Shown one piece after another: positions 53,901-63,402 of a stretch of DNA of 64,000 bases (position 1 is the stretch's first letter; each line of letters starts with the position of its first letter). Below the pieces are notes generated by a model. It did not search any database. It saw only the letters and a list, made by a program, of their open reading frames with translations, and was not told the origin of the DNA. The stretch lies in contig NZ_CP080421.1 in NCBI RefSeq assembly GCF_019457515.1, positions 558,001 to 622,000 on the forward strand. The letters run 5' to 3'. Source of the DNA: Shewanella mesophila. Its GTDB lineage: Bacteria; Pseudomonadota; Gammaproteobacteria; Enterobacterales; Shewanellaceae. The position numbers and the translations under genes are program-made.

Positions 53901-55268
53901 TTAGTGCAACAAAAACAGCGTTGCCAAACCAAGAAAAGCAAATAATCCAATAACATCGGTAACCGTAGTGAGCACCATACCGCCGGCTAGTGCGGGATCG
54001 ATATTCAGTTTCTTTAATAACAAGGGTATACAGGCACCAGCTAATCCCGCGACCGTCATATTGATCAGCATTGCGCCGCCTATCAGGCCGCCAAGGGCGA
54101 TATCTCCTTTCCATAGCCACACAGCAGCAAAAACCAATATCGACCAAAGCAGCCCGTTGAGAAAGCCAATAGCGAGCTCCTTACCGATCAGCCAGCGGGA
54201 GTTACTCTGGCCGATTTGGCCTAGGGCTATGCCGCGAATGACCAATGCTAAGGTCTGATTACCAGCCACTCCACCCATACTCGGTACGATAGTCATTAAA
54301 ATCGCTATGGTGGCAAACTTCTCCAGGGTCCCTTCAAACATGTTACTGACCGATGCGGCGAGCAGTGCAGCGAATAGATTGATCGTAAGCCAGAGCGAGC
54401 GTCTAAATGTACTCTTTAGCACGGGACCGAAGGTATCTGTGTCATCATCCATACCAGCCATACCCATCATTGAGTGTTCGGCATCTTCACGGATCACGTC
54501 AACCACATCATCGATAGTAATACGGCCTAGCAATCGATTAGTCTGTTCTTCCACTACGGGGGCGGACACCCAGTCGTGCCGCTCGAACAGCTGAGCGACT
54601 TCGCTGTCATCCATGGCTACAGGTATGCCTTCGAGATCGTCATTCATGATATCTCGCACCGATGCATTGGGATCGCAGGTGAGTAGATCTGCAATTCTTA
54701 CCCCGCCAAGAAGGCTATCATGTTTATCGACCACATATAGGGTATCTGTGGCCTCAGGCAGCTCACCGCGAATACGCAGATAACGAAGAATGACATCGAT
54801 ATTGACATCAGGCCTAAGGGTTACCGTATCGGTATTCATCAGACTTCCGGCGGTATCTTCGGGATAGGAGAGTGCTTGCTCGACACGAGATCTATCTTGT
54901 GAACTCATCGACTGAAGAACTTGATTAAATACACTGTCGGGTAAGCTACGCAGAATGTAGGCGAGATCATCGGTATCCATACCTTCGGCGGCCTTAGCGA
55001 CACGCTCTGGGCTCATCTGGGTAATAAGATGATCTTTTAGTTCCTCACCGAGTTCATCTAAGATTTCGCCCGTATGGGCTTGATCGATAAGCTGCCACAA
55101 TACTTGACGAGTACGTGGTGGCGATGACTCTAAGATAAAGGCGATGTCGGATGCCGCCATGTCCTGGAGCATATTGCGCACGTGGACAAACATACCGCTA
55201 CTAAGGGCTTGAGTAAGCCGGTGCATCCGCTGATCTGTGGTTTCACTATCTAATACTTCAATCGGCAT
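53901..55268 (-). CDS. mgtE: MgtE-type magnesium transporter
   Basis: A 455-residue protein with the MgtE layout: an alpha-helical N domain (residues 1-130), two CBS domains (about 135-255, with TDTLYVVDKHDSLLG and RLLGRITIDDVVDVIRED), then five membrane helices forming the Mg2+ pore (PSMGGVAGNQTLALVIRG, then GGLIGGAMLINMTVAG, DPALAGGMVLTTVTDVIG). Cytoplasmic Mg2+ bound at the N and CBS domains gates the channel. No Mg2+ riboswitch was recognised upstream. Adjacency to npr/rapZ is common in Shewanella-like gammaproteobacteria. Confidence 0.92.
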   Translation of the reverse strand: MPIEVLDSETTDQRMHRLTQALSSGMFVHVRNMLQDMAASDIAFILESSPPRTRQVLWQLIDQAHTGEILDELGEELKDHLITQMSPERVAKAAEGMDTDDLAYILRSLPDSVFNQVLQSMSSQDRSRVEQALSYPEDTAGSLMNTDTVTLRPDVNIDVILRYLRIRGELPEATDTLYVVDKHDSLLGGVRIADLLTCDPNASVRDIMNDDLEGIPVAMDDSEVAQLFERHDWVSAPVVEEQTNRLLGRITIDDVVDVIREDAEHSMMGMAGMDDDTDTFGPVLKSTFRRSLWLTINLFAALLAASVSNMFEGTLEKFATIAILMTIVPSMGGVAGNQTLALVIRGIALGQIGQSNSRWLIGKELAIGFLNGLLWSILVFAAVWLWKGDIALGGLIGGAMLINMTVAGLAGACIPLLLKKLNIDPALAGGMVLTTVTDVIGLFAFLGLATLFLLH

Positions 55269-55394
55269 GGCTCCCCCGAGGAATCAAAATGACTAAATCA
55301 GCTTTTGGGTATGTAAGTTGATGATTATTATAGAACGGAGCGTGCTACTTATAGCGATAAAAAACGTTAGCGGCATCAACTAACGGTGGGCAGA

Positions 55395-55667
55395 TTATAC
55401 GGCTTCTTCGAATTTAGCGTCAATAAGCGCGCTGATGGCATCGAGTGCTGCTAACGCATCTTTACCCTCACTAGTGATCGTAATGGTTTTCCCCATACCA
55501 GTTTCAAGCATGAGTAAGCCTAACACACTTGCGGCAGAGGCTTGCTTATCTCCTTGAATCAAGGTGACTTGAGCATCAAACTTTGCCGCCAATACCGCCA
55601 GTTTGGTTGCCGCCCTTGCATGTAGGCCGAGTTTATTGCAGATGGTTAGCTGGCGCTCAAGCTTCAT
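55395..55667 (-). CDS. ptsO: Phosphocarrier NPr of the nitrogen PTS
   Basis: A 90-residue HPr-like protein. The phosphorylated histidine is H16 in [12 protein letters not shown], and the second site [19 protein letters not shown] is typical. It passes phosphate from EI-Ntr to PtsN (EIIA-Ntr). It overlaps rapZ by 11 bases, so translation is coupled. The PTS-Ntr link regulates potassium, nitrogen and envelope functions. Confidence 0.92.
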   Translation of the reverse strand: MKLERQLTICNKLGLHARAATKLAVLAAKFDAQVTLIQGDKQASAASVLGLLMLETGMGKTITITSEGKDALAALDAISALIDAKFEEAV

Positions 55668-56511
55668 GTCGCTTCAACTCTCTGTGTCGCGCTTGAACCT
55701 TGTGTTTGCCCTTATTAAATAATTTAGCGAGCTGGTCGGTGACATAGACAGATCTATGTTGGCCTCCAGTGCAGCCAATAGCGATGGTGAGATAGCTGCG
55801 ATTGTTACGCTCAAGATGAGGTAGCCAGGTCTCGATAAGATTCTCTATTTGCCAAATAAACTTATTCACTAAGGGTTGCTGACTTAAGAATTGCTGTACT
55901 GGCTCATCTAGGCCCGTTAGTGGCCTTAGCTCTTGTTCCCAGTGAGGATTAGGTAAGAAACGTACATCAAACATAAAATCGGCTTCAGTGGGCATCCCGT
56001 ATTTAAAGCCAAATGATTCAAAGTTGATCACTAACTCTTTATCAATGGTGCCAAGTAAGATCTCTCTTACTCTGTCACTTAAGTCATAGATGTTGAGGCT
56101 GGAGGTATCGATATAATGATCGACTAACTTAGCGATCGGCTCGAGCATTCTCCCTTCAAGTCTAATCGCTTCCTTCAGGGAGACTTGAGCACGAGATAGC
56201 GGGTGTAACCTGCGGGTCTCGCTGTAGCGTTTAAGCAGCACTTCATCTGATGAGTTAAGAAAGAAGCTTAATAATTCGATATCTTTCGGAAGGTTAGCAA
56301 ACTGCTTATCTAGCTGGATATCTTGGGTCGGCATATTGCGAACATCGACACTGATGGCGACCAGATCGTTGCTGCCTTTAAGCTGGGCTAACAGTGACTC
56401 CATCATCTGCAGTGGCAGATTGTCGACACAGTAGTATCCGAGATCTTCTAACACTCTTAGTGCTACTGACTTTCCCGATCCTGAGCGCCCGGATACTATG
56501 ACTAACTTCAT
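55657..56511 (-). CDS. rapZ: RapZ RNase adaptor / nucleotide-binding protein
   Basis: A 284-residue protein with Walker A GRSGSGKS near residue 8 and the YvcJ/RapZ family ending ([23 protein letters not shown]). In E. coli RapZ senses glucosamine-6-phosphate and steers RNase E to the small RNA GlmZ, setting GlmS levels. It overlaps ptsN by four bases and npr by 11, as in the conserved operon. Confidence 0.93.
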   Translation of the reverse strand: MKLVIVSGRSGSGKSVALRVLEDLGYYCVDNLPLQMMESLLAQLKGSNDLVAISVDVRNMPTQDIQLDKQFANLPKDIELLSFFLNSSDEVLLKRYSETRRLHPLSRAQVSLKEAIRLEGRMLEPIAKLVDHYIDTSSLNIYDLSDRVREILLGTIDKELVINFESFGFKYGMPTEADFMFDVRFLPNPHWEQELRPLTGLDEPVQQFLSQQPLVNKFIWQIENLIETWLPHLERNNRSYLTIAIGCTGGQHRSVYVTDQLAKLFNKGKHKVQARHRELKRHEA

Positions 56512-56951
56512 TGGGTGATCACCTGATAGAGCTCTGCTTCATCTTGAGTTTTCCTTAGTTGTTTCATGATAACTTTATCATTTAACTTCTCAGCCATAGC
56601 GGCTAGTGTACTAAGGTGTTGCTCGCATTGATCTGCGGGCACGAGTAACGCAAATAAGATATCGACGGGCTGGTTATCAATTGCATCAAATGCGATTGGT
56701 TCAGCACATTTTATCAGCACGGCGACGGGTTGATCTATGTTGGTTAGTCGCCCATGAGGAATCGCAATACCATTGCCTATACCTGTGCTGCCCATTTTCT
56801 CTCTCGCCAGAAGGCTTTCAAAGATCTCTTGAGAGGAAAGGGTGGGGTACTGGACAGCGGCTAAGTCGCTGATAAGTTCCAGTACCTTTTTCTTACTGCC
56901 CGGAGTGGCGCAGGTTGTGCACTCCGGCCGCAGGATGGTACTAAGTTCCAT
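56508..56951 (-). CDS. ptsN: PTS EIIA-Ntr regulator PtsN
   Basis: A 147-residue EIIA domain of the mannitol/fructose fold. The phosphorylated histidine is H66 in GIAIPHGR, and [19 protein letters not shown] follows. It ends the nitrogen phosphotransferase chain and controls potassium transport and other targets by protein contact. It lies between rapZ and hpf with 2- to 4-base spacing. Confidence 0.93.
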   Translation of the reverse strand: MELSTILRPECTTCATPGSKKKVLELISDLAAVQYPTLSSQEIFESLLAREKMGSTGIGNGIAIPHGRLTNIDQPVAVLIKCAEPIAFDAIDNQPVDILFALLVPADQCEQHLSTLAAMAEKLNDKVIMKQLRKTQDEAELYQVITQ

Positions 56952-56953
56952 CG

Positions 56954-57241
56954 TTAATGTTTAGTTTGCTTCTCTTTGTGTTTAATGACCTGACGATCTA
57001 ATTTATCGATCAGGGAGTCTATCGCGGCGTACATATCCGCGTGTTCCGATGTTGCGAAGACTTCTCCACCTCGGAGATGTAACTTTGCTTCAACTTTTTG
57101 CATCAATTTTTCGACATTTAATACAACGTGGACATTATTGATCTGATCGAAATGTCGTTCAAGCTTTGTGAATTTCTCTTCAACATAGTTCCGTAGAGAT
57201 TGGGTTATCTCAATGTGGTGCCCTGTAAGGTTTATTTGCAT
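56954..57241 (-). CDS. hpf: Ribosome hibernation promoting factor
   Basis: A 95-residue short-form HPF (YhbH). It begins MQINLTGHHIEITQSLRNYV and contains LHLRGGEVFATSEHADMYAAID. It binds the 30S subunit and helps form inactive 100S ribosomes in stationary phase. It lies 30 bases downstream of rpoN, as expected for the operon. Confidence 0.94.
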   Translation of the reverse strand: MQINLTGHHIEITQSLRNYVEEKFTKLERHFDQINNVHVVLNVEKLMQKVEAKLHLRGGEVFATSEHADMYAAIDSLIDKLDRQVIKHKEKQTKH

Positions 57242-57271
57242 AAATTCACTCCTCCGGTTTCCAGTTGTTGA

Positions 57272-58765
57272 TTACAAACTTTTACGTTGGTTCGATGGCG
57301 GTATCAACATAGCCTCTCGATATTTAGCAATTGTCCGTCTTGCGACTTTAATGCCTTGTTCTGCCAAAAGTTGCGCCATTTTGCTGTCGCTTAACGGCTT
57401 CTTCTGGTTTTCTGCTGCGACGAGCTTTTTGATAAATGCTCGTATTGCAGTAGAAGAGCACTCTCCGCCATCGTCGGTTCCCACATGGCTAGAGAAGAAG
57501 TATTTTAGTTCAAAAATGCCTCTCGGGGTGTGCATATACTTTTGCGTTGTTACTCGAGAGATGGTCGACTCATGCATTTCAACGGCTTCAGCAATATCGT
57601 TTAACACCATCGGCTTCATCGCTTCTTCACCAAACTCAAAGAAGCCTTGTTGAAAATCAACAATACAGTTAGTGACTTTTAACAGGGTTTCGTTGCGACT
57701 CTCTAAACTTTTCAAGAACCATTTAGCTTCTTGTAGGTGACCTCTAATAAATTGTCCATCGGCCTGACTCTTAGTGCTGCGAGCCATTGCGGCATAATGC
57801 TGGTTTACATTAATCTTAGGCATACTATCGGGATTAAGCTCTACGACCCAACGACCTTTTTTCTTCGTCACGGTGACATCCGGGATAACATATTCGTCTC
57901 GGCTGGCAGTAATAGCCAAACCTGGACGTGGATTGAGAGTCTGTATCAGTGAGATAGCATCGCGTAAATCGTCTTCTTTTAACTTAGTTTTTCGCATCAA
58001 TAGGCGAAAATCTCTACCAGCGATAAGATCTAGATGTTCGCTAATCAACATTCTTGCATTGGCAATATGAGGGGTATCATTACCGTATTGTGCTAGCTGA
58101 ATAGTTAAACATTCGCTGAGATCTCGCGCTGCAACGCCAACAGGATCGAAATGTTGGACGCGCTTTAGTACCGCTTCTATTTCATCCAGTTCAATTTCTG
58201 GATCGCCCATGGCCTCAAGAATATCGTCGCAGGTTTGAGTGAGGTAACCGCGTTCGTCGATGGCATCGATAATTGCGGTAGCGATGGCTAAGTCGTTATC
58301 AGAAAAGGGAGTAAGATTTTTTTGCCACTCGAGGTGTTCATACAAGCCTTCACTAGTTTCCCCTTGAAAAGGCATATCATCGTCGCGCATTGCCCCCGAA
58401 CTGGAGTTAGGTGACGCTGTGTATACCTCATCCCATGTAGTATCAACTGGGAGTTCATCGGGCATGGAATCTTGGGTGAGCGCGTCGGATGTTTCTAAGC
58501 CAGAATTATCTTCACTCGAGTCGACTTGTAGCTTGTTTTCATAGTCGACCTCGTAGGTTTCATTGTTATCATTGCGCTCTTCTCGAGCGCCGTTGTCGGC
58601 GCCCTCTTGCTCCTCATCTAACTCTAAAAGCGGGTTAGATTCTAATGCCTGCTGGATCTCTTGTTGCAGCTCCAATGACGACAATTGCAACAAACGAATT
58701 GCTTGCTGTAATTGGGGTGTCATGGTTAAATGCTGACCCATTTTGAGCTGAAGTGACGCTTTCAT
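57272..58765 (-). CDS. rpoN: RNA polymerase sigma-54 factor
   Basis: A 497-residue sigma factor. Region I is glutamine-rich ([20 protein letters not shown]). Acidic region II covers about residues 45-120. The C-terminal RpoN box [14 protein letters not shown] recognises the -24 promoter element. Its place after lptB and before hpf is conserved in gammaproteobacteria. Confidence 0.96.
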   Translation of the reverse strand: MKASLQLKMGQHLTMTPQLQQAIRLLQLSSLELQQEIQQALESNPLLELDEEQEGADNGAREERNDNNETYEVDYENKLQVDSSEDNSGLETSDALTQDSMPDELPVDTTWDEVYTASPNSSSGAMRDDDMPFQGETSEGLYEHLEWQKNLTPFSDNDLAIATAIIDAIDERGYLTQTCDDILEAMGDPEIELDEIEAVLKRVQHFDPVGVAARDLSECLTIQLAQYGNDTPHIANARMLISEHLDLIAGRDFRLLMRKTKLKEDDLRDAISLIQTLNPRPGLAITASRDEYVIPDVTVTKKKGRWVVELNPDSMPKINVNQHYAAMARSTKSQADGQFIRGHLQEAKWFLKSLESRNETLLKVTNCIVDFQQGFFEFGEEAMKPMVLNDIAEAVEMHESTISRVTTQKYMHTPRGIFELKYFFSSHVGTDDGGECSSTAIRAFIKKLVAAENQKKPLSDSKMAQLLAEQGIKVARRTIAKYREAMLIPPSNQRKSL

Positions 58766-58893
58766 CGTACTGCTATTCCCTTGTTTCTAATTATAAAATG
58801 AGAAAGCTTTGTTGGTGGCCTTAAGTCGTTAAAGGCAAATATTAATTATGTACGGCAAGGTATTTAACCTATGCCGATCGCTTATAAGATTAA

Positions 58894-59625
58894 CTATAGC
58901 TTGAATTGTTCACCTAAGTACACTGCTCGTACTTGCTGGTTGTCTAAGATTTCAGCAGGAGTTCCCTCGGCAATCAAATTGCCATGACTCACAATGTAAG
59001 CTTTCTCACAAACATCGAGAGTTTCGCGCACATTATGGTCGGTGATTAATACACCTAGTCCGCGATTTTTCAGCTGTTCGATGATCTTTTTGATGTCGAT
59101 AACCGATATAGGATCGACGCCAGCGAAGGGCTCATCGAGCAAAATAAACTTAGGATTAGCGGCTAATGCTCTGGCGATTTCAACTCGGCGACGTTCGCCT
59201 CCCGATAGTGCCATGCCTTGACTGTCACGAATATGAGTGATGTGGAACTCTTCGAGTAGATGTTCTAATTGCTCTTCACGTTGATCGTTGCTGAGTTCTC
59301 TTCGTGTTTGCAGTACTGCCATGATGTTGTCACGTACCGAAAGCTTTCTAAAGATACTCGCTTCTTGTGGCAGATAGCCAATCCCTTTACGGGCTCGCAG
59401 ATGCATAGGGTCTAAGGTGAGGTCGTCTTCATCGATAAAGATACGTCCTTTATCGCTCTGAACTAGACCCACAACCATATAAAACGTGGTAGTTTTTCCT
59501 GCTCCGTTGGGCCCTAGTAGCCCCACGATCTGTCCTGTTCTTACGGTCAAACTTACATCTTGAACAACGGCACGGCTTTTGTAACTTTTAGCTAAATTGA
59601 CCGCTTTTAATGTCATATCTGTCAT
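58894..59625 (-). CDS. lptB: Lipopolysaccharide export ATPase LptB
   Basis: A 243-residue ABC ATPase. Walker [11 protein letters not shown] is near residue 38, the signature is LSGGERRR, Walker B is [13 protein letters not shown] and the switch region is LITDHNVRE. It powers extraction of LPS from the inner membrane with LptFG. It overlaps lptA by four bases (ATGA). A 128-base gap to rpoN may hold an internal promoter. Confidence 0.96.
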   Translation of the reverse strand: MTDMTLKAVNLAKSYKSRAVVQDVSLTVRTGQIVGLLGPNGAGKTTTFYMVVGLVQSDKGRIFIDEDDLTLDPMHLRARKGIGYLPQEASIFRKLSVRDNIMAVLQTRRELSNDQREEQLEHLLEEFHITHIRDSQGMALSGGERRRVEIARALAANPKFILLDEPFAGVDPISVIDIKKIIEQLKNRGLGVLITDHNVRETLDVCEKAYIVSHGNLIAEGTPAEILDNQQVRAVYLGEQFKL

Positions 59626-60164
59626 TGCTTTTCCTGCTGCTTAGGTTGCTCTTCAGCGGGAGTTTTCGGGACTTCTTGGTAATTCTCAGGTTGAATAATA
59701 GTGATCACTCGATCGTTACCCGTGCTTTCGGCAATCAGTTGCTGTTGCTCAATATTGTAACGGATCTGGTCACCCGTCACTTGGCTGCCTTCTTGTTCAA
59801 GAGTGGCATTACCTATCAGTATCAGAGTACGGCTCGATAGTTCGTAGCGGATCTCTTTGGCGCTGGCTGAAGCTGGCCGTCCATTTTCCATCACTTGGGT
59901 GTATGTTGCGGGATTTCCCGTCGCGACCAGGATTTTGCCATTGCTGTTTTCTTTGCTAAATGCACGTAACTCATCTGCTAGGATCTTTATTGAGCCTTGG
60001 GTTACTTCAACTGGGCCATTGAAGATAATCTGATTATTCTTAATATCGGCTTCTTGGCTAGCGGCAGAGATCTTAACCTCTTGCAGTAGATCATTGTCCT
60101 TGGCTGTGCTACCTAAGCTAACTAGGGTTAGCGCGCAAGCAAGAATAAGGTTATTTAGTTTCAT
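59622..60164 (-). CDS. lptA: Periplasmic LPS transport protein LptA
   Basis: A 180-residue protein with a signal peptide (cleavage near G-S-T-A) and the OstA beta-jellyroll region ([37 protein letters not shown] and ARISYQ-like later strands). It forms the bridge that carries LPS across the periplasm. The C-terminus is proline/glutamine-rich. It overlaps lptC by 14 bases and lptB by four. Confidence 0.94.
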   Translation of the reverse strand: MKLNNLILACALTLVSLGSTAKDNDLLQEVKISAASQEADIKNNQIIFNGPVEVTQGSIKILADELRAFSKENSNGKILVATGNPATYTQVMENGRPASASAKEIRYELSSRTLILIGNATLEQEGSQVTGDQIRYNIEQQQLIAESTGNDRVITIIQPENYQEVPKTPAEEQPKQQEKQ

Positions 60165-60708
60165 ATGTTCCTTCTACCTGACTAGTCAGTCGTACATTTT
60201 GTGCATTCAGGTCAGCATGCAAACCTTGGCCTGTGATCAGAAAATCTTTACCTGTAATTCGAATGGTGCGGTCTGAGGTCATGATCATAGTATTTAGATC
60301 GAGTTCCAGATAGCTTGTCTCAATGGTTTGGATCGGTTCTTCTGGGCTAATAGCATCAATGATAACATTATTTTCTAGGGTTACTCGTCCGCTATTTTTA
60401 TCTAAGGTACCTTTGGTTGAGCGTAAGCGCCATTGAGCATCACCATTTGCAGGATAGACTAAGTAAATGGGATCTGAAAAATAGGTCATATCTCGGTCGG
60501 AATAATACTCCATATGGCTTGCCGATACGCGACTGTTGATATTGCCTTGCTCGTTATACTGCACGCTTTTTAAGTCGTTGACGATATAATCTGGACGCTC
60601 AGATGCATCGAAAATCTGGTCGTTAGCCCCACGTTTTGTCTGCACCTGCCAGTAGAGGATTAATGCCGCACCAAAAAACGCTAAAATCGCCAGCGTGACT
60701 CTATTCAT
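60151..60708 (-). CDS. lptC: LPS export protein LptC
   Basis: A 185-residue protein with one N-terminal membrane helix (about residues 5-23) and an OstA-like periplasmic domain (SASHMEYYSDRDMTYFSDP, then GRVTLENNVII). It receives LPS from LptBFG and passes it to LptA. It overlaps kdsC by four bases. Confidence 0.92.
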   Translation of the reverse strand: MNRVTLAILAFFGAALILYWQVQTKRGANDQIFDASERPDYIVNDLKSVQYNEQGNINSRVSASHMEYYSDRDMTYFSDPIYLVYPANGDAQWRLRSTKGTLDKNSGRVTLENNVIIDAISPEEPIQTIETSYLELDLNTMIMTSDRTIRITGKDFLITGQGLHADLNAQNVRLTSQVEGTYETK

Positions 60709-61256
60709 ATACTCATTCCGTGCGCTGACTCAAACTTATCTTGGCTGAGTAAAATAAGATCCGTTAGCTCTCTAAGTGCGCCGTGTCCACCTTTAATCGT
60801 GGTGACCATATCGGCGTGTTGTTGCACATAAGGATGGCCATCGGCGACACAGACGGATAAGCCGACTTGCTGCATCACTGGCAGATCAACCATGTCATCA
60901 CCTATGTATGCGACTTGCTGTGGGGTGACTTGGTAGAGCTTTAGCAACTCTTGATAAGGCACCATTTTATCATCGACGCCTTGATAGATATGCGTAATGC
61001 CAAGGGCTGTCATACGGTCTTCAACAATGCGTGATTTACGCCCTGTGATAATCGCAACCGGAATATCACTTGTTAGCAAAGAGCGCACACCGTAGCCATC
61101 GCGAGTATGGAAGGTTTTAAGCTCATCGCCAGAATTGCTCATATACACTAGCCCGTCAGAAAAGACGCCGTCCACATCGCAGATAAGCAGTTTAATCTGT
61201 TTTGCTTTTTGCCAGATCGCATCAGCGATTGGGCCGTAAAAACCTTGATGAGCCAT
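60705..61256 (-). CDS. kdsC: KDO-8-phosphate phosphatase
   Basis: A 183-residue HAD-superfamily enzyme. The nucleophile/metal motif is LICDVDGVFSDG near residue 23, then ITGRKS, and IGDDMVDLPVM carries the late metal-binding aspartates. It makes KDO from KDO-8-phosphate for the LPS core. It is coupled to kdsD, just upstream on the same strand. Confidence 0.94.
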   Translation of the reverse strand: MAHQGFYGPIADAIWQKAKQIKLLICDVDGVFSDGLVYMSNSGDELKTFHTRDGYGVRSLLTSDIPVAIITGRKSRIVEDRMTALGITHIYQGVDDKMVPYQELLKLYQVTPQQVAYIGDDMVDLPVMQQVGLSVCVADGHPYVQQHADMVTTIKGGHGALRELTDLILLSQDKFESAHGMSI

Positions 61257-61258
61257 GA

Positions 61259-62236
61259 TTAAATTACTCCTGCTTTGACCATATCCAGCATATTGAGTGC
61301 ACCAATAGGTTGTTGATTAGTATCGGTAACAATCAGGCCATTTATCTCTTTCTCATCCATGATTTTAAGCGCCTCAGCGGCCAAGATACCATCACCGACA
61401 GTAACACAACCCTGGGTCATGACTTGGCTAATAGAGGTGGTTCTTAGGTTCACTTCTGCATCGATCACTCGGCGCAGATCGCCATCGGTAAAAATACCCA
61501 CTAATCGACGGTTGTCGTCAATGACGGCCGTCATGCCCAAACCTTTTTTCGATATTTCATATAAGGCTTCGGTGATACTGATATCTTGTGATACTAGAGG
61601 TAGGTTTGCACCTGTGTGCATTACATCGCTAACTTTAAGTAGTAGTTTACGACCTAGGCTGCCACCTGGGTGCGACAAGGCAAAATCATCTTTAGTGAAG
61701 CCACGGGCTTGTAGTAGCGCAACGGCTAACGCATCCCCCATGACTAAGGTCGCTGTGGTGCTTGAAGTGGGAGCTAATCCAAGCGGGCAAGCCTCCTCTG
61801 GCACTTCGATACATAAGTGCACCACAGAGTGTTTGGCCATGTTCGAATGAGGTTTACCTGTTACAGCAATAATGGGTAAGCCCATACGCTTAATGACTGG
61901 CATTAAGGTTAATATCTCGCTGGACTCCCCAGAGTTTGAGATCGCAAGCACGATATCGTTTTCACTGAGTACACCTAAATCACCGTGACTTGCTTCACCT
62001 GGATGAACGAAGAAAGCTGGCGTGCCTGTACTGGCTAACGTGGCAGAGATCTTATTGCCGATATGGCCAGATTTCCCCATTCCCATGACAATTACTTTTC
62101 CTGTGCAGGAGAGGATGAGTTGGCACGCTTTAGCAAATTCGATTGAATCTACGTATTGATAAAGATTGTCCAACGCATTGCGCTCGATATCGATAACATT
62201 GCGTCCCCATTGACGTAATTGTTTTGCATTTACCAT
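61259..62236 (-). CDS. kdsD: Arabinose-5-phosphate isomerase KdsD
   Basis: A 325-residue enzyme: SIS sugar-isomerase domain (KVIVMGMGKSGHIGNKIS, then NSGESSEI) followed by two CBS domains (about residues 205-325). It converts ribulose-5-phosphate to arabinose-5-phosphate, the first step of KDO synthesis. It starts the LPS/rpoN operon together with the yrbG gene. Confidence 0.94.
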   Translation of the reverse strand: MVNAKQLRQWGRNVIDIERNALDNLYQYVDSIEFAKACQLILSCTGKVIVMGMGKSGHIGNKISATLASTGTPAFFVHPGEASHGDLGVLSENDIVLAISNSGESSEILTLMPVIKRMGLPIIAVTGKPHSNMAKHSVVHLCIEVPEEACPLGLAPTSSTTATLVMGDALAVALLQARGFTKDDFALSHPGGSLGRKLLLKVSDVMHTGANLPLVSQDISITEALYEISKKGLGMTAVIDDNRRLVGIFTDGDLRRVIDAEVNLRTTSISQVMTQGCVTVGDGILAAEALKIMDEKEINGLIVTDTNQQPIGALNMLDMVKAGVI

Positions 62237-62276
62237 CTTGTTCTCTCTTTGTTGTCAGCTGGTGCTGAACGTGAAA

Positions 62277-63236
62277 TTAGGATAGAAAAAGTACCGCTTG
62301 GTACGCAACAAAAGTCACTAATAACACCCCTCCATGCCAAGGTTTTAACTGGCGATCCTTGCCCGTTAGCAGAATGAGTATGGCTAAGGCGCTACTTGTC
62401 GCTAATACCATATAAAAGTCTCGAGTGCTGGCAGACGCATCCACCGATCCTGGTGCGATAAGCGCTGGCAGTGCCAGTACCGCTAAAATATTAAATAGGT
62501 TTGAACCAACAATATTGCCAATAGCAAGGTCGTCTTCCTTCTTTAAAACGCCAGCAACACAGGCGGCCAATTCGGGCAAACTGGTCCCTACGGCAATAAT
62601 GGTTAGACCTATCACGAGATCGGAAAGGTGGTACGCCTTTGCAATACCAACGGCACCTTGCACCATCCAGTCTGCTGACAGCGGCAGCAATACAATACCA
62701 ACGACAAGCCAGAGCATAGCTTTAGCGGTTGGCACCCCTTGGGGGATTTCGCTCTCGGCTTCCTCGACAAATGGGTCAGATTCTTTGTTCGTGACCGCAT
62801 GCCAAATAAGATAGCCCATTAAAGAGAGAAACAGTGCCATTAATATTCCCCCTTCGATGCGAGTCAACTGACCATCGAATAGGAAATATCCAGCAAGTAG
62901 CGTTGCCCCAAGCATCATGGGGATTTCACGTTTTAGGGTTTGAGAGCTTACCGATATCGCACCCATGAGTGCAGTGATCCCTAAAATCAGGGTGATATTG
63001 GCGACGTTTGAACCTAATACATTACCAATGGCGGTATCTGTCATGCCTTCCATTGAGGCGGTGGCTGCTACAAACATTTCTGGTGCTGAGCTTCCCATGG
63101 CTACAATTGTTAAGCCAATAAGCATAGGTGGCAGCCCTAAATTACGAGCAAAAGCTGCAGCGCCATAGACAAATTTATCGGCACTCCATACTAGGGCACC
63201 CAATCCTGCAATCAGTAGAAAAATATTAAATAGCAT
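62277..63236 (-). CDS. yrbG: Calcium/sodium exchanger-type antiporter, YrbG family
   Basis: A 319-residue membrane protein with two inverted Na_Ca_ex repeats. The ion-binding alpha motifs are GLTIVAMGSSAPEMFV (residues about 41-56) and the matching GLTIIAVGTSLPELAA in the second half. It lies 40 bases before kdsD and is likely the first gene of the transcript. Physiological ion unproven. Confidence 0.9.
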   Translation of the reverse strand: MLFNIFLLIAGLGALVWSADKFVYGAAAFARNLGLPPMLIGLTIVAMGSSAPEMFVAATASMEGMTDTAIGNVLGSNVANITLILGITALMGAISVSSQTLKREIPMMLGATLLAGYFLFDGQLTRIEGGILMALFLSLMGYLIWHAVTNKESDPFVEEAESEIPQGVPTAKAMLWLVVGIVLLPLSADWMVQGAVGIAKAYHLSDLVIGLTIIAVGTSLPELAACVAGVLKKEDDLAIGNIVGSNLFNILAVLALPALIAPGSVDASASTRDFYMVLATSSALAILILLTGKDRQLKPWHGGVLLVTFVAYQAVLFLS

Positions 63237-63402
63237 TAAAGTTCATTATTGTTTGGAAGTCTGCCGCGCATTTTCGCTGGATTTGAACAAAATTGAAAGT
63301 ATTGAGGCAAGATAGTGTCGATTCGGTTGTGCACAATAGGTCAATTACGTACAATTTGTCTCTTTTTCTGTCGTTTTACCATGGAACACATTAGGCCTTA
63401 CT

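Noticed and set aside
55269..55394. Magnesium riboswitch before mgtE
   Set aside because: The leader is only 126 bases and no M-box-like architecture is visible.
57213..57653. 146-codon open frame opposite rpoN
   Set aside because: It lies antisense to a certain gene, has no family features, and its codon pattern follows the rpoN frame.
61359..61850. 163-codon open frame opposite kdsD
   Set aside because: A long antisense frame caused by the codon bias of kdsD. No recognisable protein.
62110..62135. Sigma-54 promoter-like TGGCAC sequence
   Set aside because: It lies inside the kdsD coding sequence and the -12 element does not fit the required spacing.
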